Positions 49,401 to 61,400 of a stretch of DNA of 64,000 bases are shown piece after piece. The position numbers and the translations under genes are program-made. Each line of letters begins with the position of its first letter. Position 1 is the first letter of the stretch. The stretch is from Baylisascaris procyonis (lineage: Eukaryota; Nematoda; Chromadorea; Rhabditida; Ascarididae), in the NCBI GenBank assembly GCA_037389465.1, contig JAZARR010000146.1, forward strand, positions 4,062,001 to 4,126,000. The letters are read 5' to 3'. Below the pieces are notes generated by a model. It saw only the letters and a program-made list of their open reading frames with translations, was not told the DNA's origin and ran no database searches.

Positions 49401-52400
49401 TGCCTTTATAAGTGCGGTGAGCTTCCCCGATGCTTATTCATGTAAGAGCGCAGTGATTATGAGCTGCCAGGGTAGCTCTTCCACCCATGAAGAGGCCATT
49501 GTCGCTCAATGCTCGATGGTTTATATTTTTCTAGAATGCTTCGATCCTATTGTTATATTCTTCGGTATTATGTCTCGTTTACTGAAGAGTTTGATGGTTT
49601 CCTTCCTTCTTCGCAACTTGCACCTTCACCACTACCGGCTTTTTAGAAATTGAAACATGCTTGGGTACCATCACCGGCTTTTGATCTCCACGTATCCGCG
49701 CCCTGGTTGTTTTCTTTAGATGTATTCTATGCAGTCATCGGAAACTTACGGGTTTCCCAGGTAGGTATTACCATTTCCTGTTTTGTGAGCATCCCACTTT
49801 GCTAGTTTTTTAGCTTCCCGGTGGGCGTGGTCCTGAAAGAAGTCGCATCCTGGACTCACTGTGTTCTACCTTCATTTTGGCATGTTGTTGTTCATCCGCT
49901 TCAAATATTTTCATAACATTGTAAAATAATAAAGTAATGAACGTAAGGTTTTCTCTTGTCTGATGTCAGCGAGATTACAGCGCTTTGTTGCTTCACCATG
50001 ACTTGCTGAGTTTGACTGTGCGTAATACGGTTTAACAGTATCCTACGAGAAAGAGTTTTACGTCCGAGGTAGATTCATCGAAAAAGAATTGTTGCAGGAC
50101 ACATGACCAGTTCGAGAAGAAAATCCAGGACTACATGCGTCTAGCAGACATTCAGAGTAGCAGGGGTCTTATCGATAAGGCGATCGAAGTCAATCTGAGT
50201 GCTCTGAAGTTCTGCAAAGATCGGGATCAGGACTGCAAGGCCGAGCTCGAGGCTCAGAAGACGAAATTGATAGAAATGAAACTGAAGCAGAGTATCGAAA
50301 GGATTGAGAAAGGTATTTGCTAATTACGTTATTTATTAGGAACTCAGCCTAGCTTGCCGTATCTGGGAAGTTCACACTGAGAGTTGTATATGCGTCTGCT
50401 ATTGGGAGAGGATTGATTTGTCTCAGTTTGGTGCTGTCTTTGATGTATTCTTGTTGAAATAGTTGACGGGATCATGAAGAATGGGCAGTTTTTGTCTTAC
50501 TTTGTTGTGAGAGCACAATTTTGGCGTATTGGTGAAGTTGTTCACATGAAGTGTATATGAATAGTCAGCGCTTGATGAAGCTTGTTGCAGTAGTACCGGT
50601 GGTTGGTTTATAGTTTGCATTTAAATTTGCAATGCCTTAAGTTGAAACTTCACTGCCCTGTGGCAGTCATTGTGGTGTTGCCAAGAGATGACATCACCTG
50701 TTAGGCACAAGAAGTAAATTCGTTGTAATCCACACAAAAGTTGTGATAGCGATATTTCACGCCTCAAGTAGTTCATTTGACCCGAATGCTCGTTAATGCT
50801 GCTTTTGCTTTGCTTCCCATATTCGAAAGTGCGGACAGATAAATAAGATGACCTTTCCTCACCACACTGCCCGTTGTCGGTTTTTTTTTTTTTTTTTTTT
50901 TTTGATGAATCTAGTCGGTGTCAAGAAATATTCAGAATAAAAAAACAAAGGTCACCCGCCCCTGTGGGTGGTCTTTTGTATGGGCTAACAAACACGATAG
51001 GGCGGTTTTTAGCGGTAAATACGTTTCGTTCATATCGATTTTGTTTGTTCTTTTGATAAGAAAGTGTTGTATTTTCGTCGGTTCTGAATGTAATTTGTAG
51101 AGCACTCGCATCGCACTGATTTTATAGCTCCCTTTGAAACAGTTTAAAGAGATTCATTCAGAATTTCTTTTTTATTGATTTTCGTTGAATTTTTTTTTCA
51201 GGACCACCTATTGGGAAGAACGAAGAGGAAAGCTCATTGAATCAAAACGCACTGAAGCAGGCAATCTCAGGAACGCCAGCAACACTGAAGCAATCTGGTG
51301 CTTGCAAATCAACGAATAAGGGTGGATCCTCGACAAAGGCCAGAGATAGCAGCAACGTCGAGAAAAATGGCAATGCGCAAAACAGGTGAGTTATGAATTC
51401 ACTTTCTTAGTGCAGGAAGTGACACATCTGGAGGATGGAGAATGCATGCAGTATGCAGCAGGAATGCTCAATCTCTCGCTGTTTTGTATTCGTGGCTTCT
51501 TCGATTTTTCGACAGATTTTTTCATTTCACTCAGATTTACCTGACTGTTATTCAGTTCGATTTCACTTATTCGGAAATATCATAAAAGTGCAATTTTTTC
51601 TGTTATTTGTTTTTTCTCATTTCTTTTACCCCGAAGTGGAGATTGCTTCGTCAATTGACATTCATCATTCAACGATAAGCTTGATAAGAGGGCGAAGAGA
51701 CGGAACGTCGAAAGAAAGAGACCCTGCTGTACCACTTTTGAAATGGATAAAGCGACAGGTTTTTGGTGTAGTATCTACCTTCCCTATCTTCCTTTCCCAT
51801 AGATTCTTTGCAGTTGAAAAACTTTGTTCGGTGTAAATCGATAACTCCGGAAAAGATCTTTCAATTTTCTCGTCACTTTTGACATGTGTTTAATTGCGAT
51901 TTAAAAATAGTTTTTCTTTTTGAACCGAAAAAACTGCTTTTCAGCTTTAGCGGTTCGGAGAATTTCTCGCTCTCATTTTCTGCATAGACCGTTAAGTGAA
52001 TTTAGTTGTTTTTTCCAGTTTTCACATTTTAATTCTAATAAATTTCATTCTTTTTAAAGAAATATGCATATGTTCACTGAATCTGTCTTAGTAAATATTA
52101 GATATTGTTGATGCAGCCGCAAAAAAGTGCCCTATTGCTTTGCATACGAGATGCTGCTCTTCAGTTTCGCCAATATCCGTTAGGAAGTGGTGACCCTGCG
52201 TTCACCTTGATATTCTTTTCCAGATAAAGAGCCATGCATGATGAGGTATGGAGGGCATTATGTATATGCACATAACTGCCATTAGTCATGTTTATATAAT
52301 TTTGATGTATTTGCTGCGAATCCCACGCTATTATTTATCACCTTTCATTGTATGAAATCATCTTCAAATGACCAGCGAGCTTATTGTGGTTGGTATAGAA

Positions 52401-55400
52401 TATAATTGGCGATGTATGGTTTGGGCTATTATAAAGTTAATGTGGTTTGGGCTGTTATAAGCTTGTCAAAAAATTTGGATAGTTGGAAGAGGGGACAGCT
52501 CGTTTTTTGGCATCATGTGTGGTCGAAAAATCGTAATTTCAGAGGCATTTTCAGGTCGCAGACTCCTCCTCCGCCATCAAAAACTGTTGAATCGCAGCAG
52601 AATGTCGATAGTGCTGCTAATGAAACGCGAACCGGTAAGCTGATTTCACTCAGTCTGTTTCGCCTTATTTTTTAGCTCTTTGCATTAAGTTCGTTATTGG
52701 CCACTATGGCTAACGTGGTTCCGTCTCTTGGTAAGTAGTCGTTTGCATTTGTGGCTGGTGGAACGATTTAAGGCATAAACTTCTGTTTCACCCCTCATAG
52801 GCGGTAGGCGAGTTGAAGGGAATTGATATTGATTTCTTTCGAAATTTTGTTTGTTTTCTTCATTTTGTTGGCTCGTTTATTGTAAACTGAGTTTTCAGAT
52901 CTGAGAGCCGAACTTCTTCTTTCCAATTCGCCTTATAAGGCGCCGTGGGTAACAGGCACGAACACCAGCGATGACATCGACAATGAACTGGTGTGTTCTT
53001 TTGTTTTTGTTTGTACATCTTCATCAGTTTGTAGATAATTGCCCACGTTTTCGCCCTGTTCAGGTAGGTTGTATGGTCACAGTGTAGGGTGTTCAAATAT
53101 TGGAGCGCCGCCACTATGTATTTGTTTTTTGTGATTGTTTATATAACTTAAGGCACACATTTATAAAGGTTTCATACAAACCAAACAATTCTTACCTCAT
53201 TTTCCATTACGTGTTGAAGAAACCGAAGGGATGTTAGGTGAAGTGGTCTGTTATGTTTATCTGCACGATAAATTTTGCAGAGGAGGAACGTGGACTTTGG
53301 TCAGCAGTTGGAGGAGGTAGTACTGAACGAAGGCGAACGACTCTCATCCAGGTTCGACGCCGAGCAGAAGCGTTTCGCAGCTGAAAAGTCAGTTTATCAT
53401 CGTTTAAGCACTGGATGCACGCAGAGAATTGATGATTCATGCGCTCGGCAGCTCGACAGTGGCGTTGGTGTTAAAATTGGTTCAAATGTCGTTGCTGAGA
53501 CCGACATTTGGTAACGTAGCGTGGCTGATATTCGCTTTTATGTGAAGCAATGCAGTGAATTCCAAATTTTCGAGACTAGACTATATCGCAATGCAAGAAA
53601 TCAATTTTTACATGAAAAGCATAGGCCTTGGAAAATGCGCCAGCCCTGAGCGGTATACGAGACCTAGAAAGTCCGGCTTGCATAATCTTTGCCGGCGTTT
53701 GCTGAATGGAGATTAGCTGTGCTAATGATGACAGAAGCGAAAAGTTTATTTAAACAGGCCATTATATCGCTGAGAAATAATGTCATTAAAAAGCGGATCG
53801 CATATTTCAGCTGTGTTTTGGCTTAACGGCGGTCTAAAAAGAAGAGAGGGGAGGTGAAGTTAGAGGGAGGATCTATATAACTGCATTTAACACCGTAAAT
53901 TTGAGTCGGATTAACTAAACAAGAATAGATGAAGTCCCCTTTACAGCATAGATGGCGAATGATTTTGGTGGGTCGTACGCAGTAGTGATGGATAATCACC
54001 TGATTGAAAAGGTAGCGGTGATGGGGGAGGTTACGATAAAGGAATAAATAATTGGGCAACCATAGGGATCGTTTTGTGCTTGCATTGAACACAAGTGAAG
54101 TTCATAACCGTACATATTTCTCGTCGCAGCGCATCGTCGGTGTGCCAAAGCGTGGCGGTCAGCTTTTTCGAGATTCCTATAGACATGTGGTCGATTTTGA
54201 ATTGAATGAACATTTGAGGAGAGAATATTGTATTGAAGGAGCACGTTCATAACGAATAAACAGAATGAACTAATCCGTACAAAGGCCATTCTCGAGAACA
54301 TCTCAGCTCTTGCTGTTCGAAACAATCCGCAGATGATGAGCGAGATTAAGAAAGTGGCCAACGAATCATATGAAGAAGAACTTCGAAGGCAACAAGCTTT
54401 TAAGAGGTTCACTTCTATGAATGCTTCATTTCTTTCTTTTTAGTGGATCACTTCGCAAATTTCTTTGAAGTGGTAGGTATATTTTTGTAGAGAAGGTTTC
54501 AATATTTCTAGGCAAGCAACACTTTTGAATCCTGTGAATGCCATTCAGCCTTGTTGCTCAGTTGTGTCTTTCGAACGCGACGCTTGGCAACGTATTATAA
54601 GTTGTAAATGCCGCAAAAATATATTCTAGTTTCATCTGACAGTGCTGATTCCTGCAATTCTTTCAAGTGGTTTTTTTTTTGTCGCAAGTTTTGACCGGCG
54701 TTTTTCTTGTAGTAGAATTTAGGTTGTTAATTGAAATGGTAAAAAAAGAATCTGGTTCTATGTGTGCCGAATATTTCTCATCTGCCTATCATTTTTTCTA
54801 TTGTTTGAAAAATTGAAGTTTCGTTTTTATATAGTTTTAGTTTATATGTCTATTTGAAGGATGCCGAAAGCAGTTCAACAGAAGAAGGGCCCTTTATTGA
54901 ACTTGATCGACATGGATCCAGACAAACTTCCGTTGAGCAAGCTCGGTGAAGAACAAGAGCTAGCCAAAGGAGAGCAACAGAAGGTGCAAAACATGGATAA
55001 CAGATCGAAGAAGAGTGCATTAAAGCAGACGGATATGGAAGAGGTTTGCTCATTGTGCCCAATTCTTAGAATTCCCTTTAAATTTTCCCAGTTAGGCTTA
55101 ATTTTGTTCTCATTATTTGAAAGTTGAAACTACTGGCTTCCAAAGAATTACTAATTTTTTTGATAATGTGGCAGTGATTGTGAAGCTTTGTAAAAGTTTG
55201 AGTTAAAGCGTATGGTTACGAATTTATATTGCGAAGCGCATGCGTTATTGAGAACGAAGAGCCATTTGTCTAAGAAATCGAATAAATTCTTGTTGAAGCC
55301 TGGTTATGTGATGTATGCTGACATCCATCTTTTGAAATTTTGTTGAAGGGAGGAGAATGCTTTCGAAATGAATTAAGTTAAAGGCGTTATTCATTACGCC

Positions 55401-58400
55401 TTCAGAATAGTTTTACTCACAGGTCGGAAAATTTGGCACTCTTCTGTCAGAGACCGAGAAATGAATGCTTTTGTGAGTTCGAATATCGGAATAAAAAGAT
55501 AAGTTGTGTGGAAGTATAATCTTAATTTTGAAGTAGTGCGGGCAGAAATCATTTTAAAGTTAGCTATTAGCGTAGCATCATGGTAAATTGAGGTTGTACA
55601 CGTTTGCAGAAATTTGGTGTCTCTCAAAATGCCGCTCCCGTTTGGAGGAATGCAGCTTATAAGGCCGATCTAACCGGTCAGAGGCAACCTTGGGAGGCTC
55701 TAACCGACGAGGGAGCTGAAATCAAAGGCAGTCAGGGGGGCATCGAGTATTCCAGCGATGACGAGACCGCTACTTCTGGAGGCGTCACTTCGGACAGTGA
55801 GGTAATCTTATTCTGCAGTCTATTTCTTTACCGCCCATTTAATCCATCGTCACCTGCTGTCGTCACATACTTTGCGTGTTCTTTATTCCTTGCATAGTTG
55901 TTGGCATAACCCTTAGTAAAGCATCTTAATTACAAGACGTTTTTGAAACTTTTGAACTGGAATATATTCGCGATGACACGGTGTCTATGCGTGGACTGTT
56001 GACTGTTGCAGACGGAAGGGAACGGCAGTCGTACAGCATTGGGGGTTCCTGTATCGAAGAAGATGAAGCGTTGCTTGGAAGGACCAGAAGCAGTAATTAC
56101 AGAGCTGCGTGACGAGTGCGATAGCTGCATTGAGGCGATGCTTGAGCCGTCGTCAGTTGCCACCGAGGAGGCTTCATGCCAGACCGATTGTTAGTTGTTC
56201 TGTGGTTTTTTTTTCTTGTGCTCCCAGCCTCGAAGAAATGGCTTCAGAAATAAAATCTCCTTTTGTTGGTGGGTCGATGCAGGGACACCCTTCTCCCTTG
56301 TAATCTTGCTGTTAACAGTGTATCTCATTCGAAACCGGGTCGGACTTCCGAGTGTGGGTCAAGAAATGGAGAAGCAAAGAACCATCTAACTAAAAAGACG
56401 GTCTTGCAGTTTTGTGCAAACTCTTCATTTCTTTTCACTTAAAAAAGTCAACGGTCTTCATTTTCTTCCCACTGAATTTTGTTTCATTTCGTTCGCGTGA
56501 TCACGCGACAACTATCTTAGAAAGGACCGTAAAAAGCGTTAATGAACTCAGGCTCAGATAGCATGCTTTCCAATTCAGAAATGGTCACTGAACGGGTATG
56601 CAAGTCTGATAGCAATTTGCAGTTCCACTTGTCAATGAGGCGAATGCGCAGCTGAAAAATGAGCCAGTAGTGGTGACAGCGAGAGGTGGCAACAATAATA
56701 ACAATAACACCAACACAACTAGTCCACCGAGAGTTTACGCTCAGCCGAAGAAGCAGGTCTCGAGGAAGACCATTAGTACCAGTGCGTTTTTTTTTTTTCA
56801 CTTTTATGGTTTTGATTCACTGCTACTCTAATATTTCGATGTAGGCATTGTAGATTGTTGTCTCGTGTAATGTGTGGCATTGGGAGGGACGTTGCAAATT
56901 TTTTTTTATACATGAGAAAGTTAAATTTCCAAGCAGCAGCTGCATGTAATCAATATTTTTTTACATAACGCTTTGAAAAAAGCCTCGTGTTGAATTAAGG
57001 CAAATTTTCCTCACTTCGTCATTTTAGGCATTTGATCCTTGTTCATGTTTTGCATACGGAATGTTGGTTTATGCACCATAGATTTGCATAGTTTTCGTAA
57101 TGAAAGTGGAGGAGAGTGCGGGATTCGTGCTTCATAGTGTTATTTAAGATGGTTTAATGAAATTTACGCTGTAGATACGCTGCTTTATAGTTTTGATGGC
57201 AGCATTTCAAAGTGCTCGTTTTCTTTCAGTTGACAACCCCAAATACGAAGATCCTGAATGGCGTAAGAAGAAGCTGAATGAGCTTAAAGAGGTGGAGGTG
57301 CCGAATAAAAAAGCTGAAGAGGTGAGTAATTAATCAACTTTCTTGCGTGGTTCTGATCTCTTGTGAAGTGTAGGCAAATTTGAGGCACTTCGAACTATCT
57401 GCGGTAAAGGGCAATGATGGAGTATCACACGCTTCCAATTATTCATGTATTACTATTAGCTATAAGAGAGTGTTTAAACCTTCATTCGCCGAAAGCACTA
57501 ATTTGCCTCGGTTAAACGATGCTTGTAGTGCGTTTTTTTAGTCGTATATGAGAGTGGCGATATAGTAGAGTGAAATACTTAGCACCGCAGCTGAAAACAA
57601 AATGAAAAAAAAGAGAGAATTTTTAGGCTCGAGGTGGATCACAGAACAGCATTGAACGCCTTGATTCGTCGAATGCCGAACTGACTCGAGAGAGCATTGC
57701 TCGTTTCACGTCACACTTCGCCAATCCGGATCCAGCGGTAAGCATTACCGTTCGGTTTGCGCCGATTAGGGCACTTCCAAAGCACGATGTTCATATATGC
57801 CTACAAGTGACCTTTTTTATTACAACAGGAGAGTGTGTCAGAGATATCCGCTCTCGTTCTATGTCTTTTTGCATCCACTTCATTTTTATCCTCGTAATCT
57901 CTGCTTTCGAAATGCTTCAACGGTCACCGCTTAGTTTAATCGTCAAGCAGAACACATGCGGCTTTTTATGTAGGTCGATAGGATCTGCACCACTTTTCGG
58001 TTGGTTTTTTGTCAACTCATCTTCGTACATTTTGACAGGCTTTGATGAAGTTATCCTTCAAACAGTGAACGGATACACAATGTTGTGTAGCTCTGCCAGA
58101 GAACATATGCCACATCTCGGTGTGCTTCTTTAAGATTACTGTGATTTGCATAACAGATACTGTGCATACATTTCCCGCCTCACATAACCTGATACTGTGT
58201 GTATTTCCCGTTATACCTAACGTAAGCCTATTTCAATCCAACTAAAGCTTACTTGAGTTTCTTTTTTAAGCAATGTCGGAAATCATAATAGCTCATGATG
58301 TCATTCAAATTAATTTTCGTACAACTGTTGCTGTTTTCTGATGCTGCTGAGTGTAGTCTCCTTTCGTCAAACGCCAGCAGCGAACAGGTTTCTGAAGCGA

Positions 58401-61400
58401 GAACCTGAGAAATTGTCGAATCTTTTTCGCGTTTCCATATAGTTCTAGAGCTTGTGCTCTGGACCATTTTTTGGCTTCACGGAAGAAAACTGCATTAGAT
58501 GTTTTTCTTGGGAAGCTAGTTATACAAGAAATGGAAGGGTGACTTCAGATTGTATGGGTGGGGGAAAATAAGTGCGCCTACGCGTTCGGTGTTTTCAGCT
58601 CATGGGAGCCTTGCCGCAAATATACCATCCGTCACCGCAACAAATTTTTGGTGATGACCTTCCATCCCCTCAGGTTCGTCGTTTTACCAATTCTTAAATG
58701 CTTTTGCAGAAAGCGTGCTCATCTTCCTGTGAATAATGAGAGGGGGTGGTCGTGTCATGCCGAAAAACGTTGCATACTCCCCCTCTTCGCATCTGTTGAG
58801 CACTCCCTTCAAATCACTACATTGTACTGATTGAATTATGGGGGTTTTTTTGTTTCATTTTCTGCATGGCACAGGTTGCCCGAACTTTCTGATAGAGAAA
58901 AGAAACAATTTTTCTCACTTCAGCTCTCAGAAATACCCTTCTTAGATGATTTCTAATCATAACTGTTTCGTTTTTTATTCAACGAAAAATCGAGGCAGTT
59001 TTTCACTCCACTGAATGTGGTTTTTTCTTATGAACATACGATCGGATGCGTTTTTAAAACGGCTTGGAAGTGAGAAACGTTCATACTTAGGCTGTTATCC
59101 GCAGTTTGAACGTTTCTATGTTATTGTGATAACGGGCTTTCTTAATATGGGGCAAAGTACGCTGTATACCTTTTTTTTTTCTTATGAACATACGATCGGA
59201 TGCGTTTTTAAAACGGCTTGGAAGTGAGAAACGTTCATACTTAGGCTGTTACCCGCAGTTTGAACGTTTCTATGTTATTGTGATAACGGGCTTTCTTAAT
59301 ATGGGGCAAAGTACGCTGTATACCTTTTTGTAATGTAAGCTTGATTTGGTCATTTGCTGCTGAAAATGTCCGTCATTTGAAAAAAGTCAGGTATAACGAG
59401 ACATAGGATAACGCTGGAAGATACAACACAAAATTAAACCGTAGTATGAGGTGCAGGAGGGACAGGACGGTGCTGCGATTTAGGTACAAGTCTCGTAGTG
59501 TCGCTGGTGTTTTCGATGTGCCAGAATGACTTCAGGGCGTGCTTTTGCATGGACCCATTGTCGTGTATATATCATTAAGGTCGATTTATAACTTTCGAAC
59601 CGGTTCCTACAATTTGCTCCTTTATTTGGAGACTACGCGGGAAGGGAACAGTAACCTGGAGAACACTTGTGATCTCAGAACGGCGAATACTTCGGGGGCT
59701 GCAGTGTGCTGCTGATGTTTGGTTGGTGAAATGTGTGATGAGAACTGCTCCATAGGCAACGCAGTTAATCTACTGGGAGGAGACATGTTTTATTTATGTT
59801 GCAACACCTTCAGCTTCAACGTTATCTGGAGGAAGCGGCGCAGCCTAACGTTTGGTCGAGACAGTACATCGAAGAATGGCTTAAGTTCAACATTAAGTAC
59901 TGCTGGAAGTATATGAAGAACGGAGAGGTAATGCTTTAAATGTTCCTCTGTTGCTTTGGAGCACTTGTTTTCTCCTCAAAGATATGTGGGCGAGTCCGTG
60001 CATATTTGACACATAAGCTTTATCCTTACAGAAGTTGCGTCTATAGCTGCCTACTTTGGGCTTTTGCGGAACGCCGCTGGAGTCGTAATCAAGTATCAGC
60101 CCTCAAACAATAACAACAACTTAATTTTTAGTTTTAGGATGAAGCGCTTATTGAACTAGATTTCACGATATATGGATTTTTTTCTAGGAATCGAGAGAAA
60201 GAATGTCGACGAAGGTTTTCTGCTTATCTGTTTATCTGAGAAAGCTTCACTTTGCGCACTCGTACGTGGAAGCTACTCTGATAATGCGCTTAGCCATAAT
60301 TTACTAAAGAAGCAATTTATCGGAGTTGAAGGAAAAAATTTTGGAATGAAAATGTTGAGAAATTTGATGTCGTTTAGCTCCAGCCAATGTTTCTGCAGTT
60401 ATCGATTTGTGCGAATGTGTGGGCATAAGTGTAAAAGATCTAATAAGGACTTGATGGTCAAAAGATCCTTGGAGGCTTAGTCCGAAGATATTCTGAGTAG
60501 TGATCAGGAAATCGTCGGGGGCTGCCGAACTAAATCTACGTATTTCATGTTGCTTACAAGCATTATGGTCACCGTTGTCTTACTGCTTTATGTAGCAAAG
60601 GCTCAGATGATTTTCATGATGTTTATCTTATTCATTTAAAACACAAAACGTTTTTGCACGTTAAATCGATTCCAGCTGGATTCCATTGATCCGGGCAGGG
60701 CGTAAATGAGCATCCGAATCCCGCTTGAGGAAGCCTTGTGGGTCTCGTCATTGTATATCTGAAATGTTCCTGAGGTGCATGCGGCTGTGTCGTTTGTGTT
60801 AATCATTACGAGCTATTCTTACCCCATTTCGGCTGTTCTTTCAACCCATCTTTCCACTTTTGTGCACTTCGAAGAATTGAATAGACCGCTCAGTTGGGTT
60901 ACGTAAAGAGGTGAAAGAACTGCCAAAGGCGAGGAATAAGGAAAACGAAACAAAACTGAATGCAAATTTTCGGACAAATGTGGAATTCAGCGATCCCAAC
61001 AAGCTCATCAAAAAGAAGATATGCAAAAACCGTTACTGGGAATGTTTGGATAGAGTGAAGCAGGGTGGAGCCACCCAAGAAGCTAAAACGAGCAAGGAGT
61101 TCGCTTGGTGAAAACAAAAAGGAAGTAATTGAGCTAAGAAGAAGCGACGTTCCACCCATGACAGAGACGCGAGAAATTGGTCACATCGTACAGGTGAAGT
61201 ACTTTTAACAGTAATGTAGAGTGGCACGAAAGTGGTGAGATTTAACGAACCATCGACTTGAAAATAAGAAATACGATCTAGTATATGAAAAATGGGGAGG
61301 CGGTTGATAGCGTTGGATCTGCCAACGCAGTGTTGAAAAGCGGAAAGGAAGTACCAACAAGACGGTTGAAAAGCTTGTTCAGCAACATAATTGAGCATCA

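Noticed and set aside
60172..60480. Plus-strand ORF of 102 codons in the gene B intron
   Set aside because: It has no similarity, is not phase-compatible with the flanking exons and lies close to the RTE relic.
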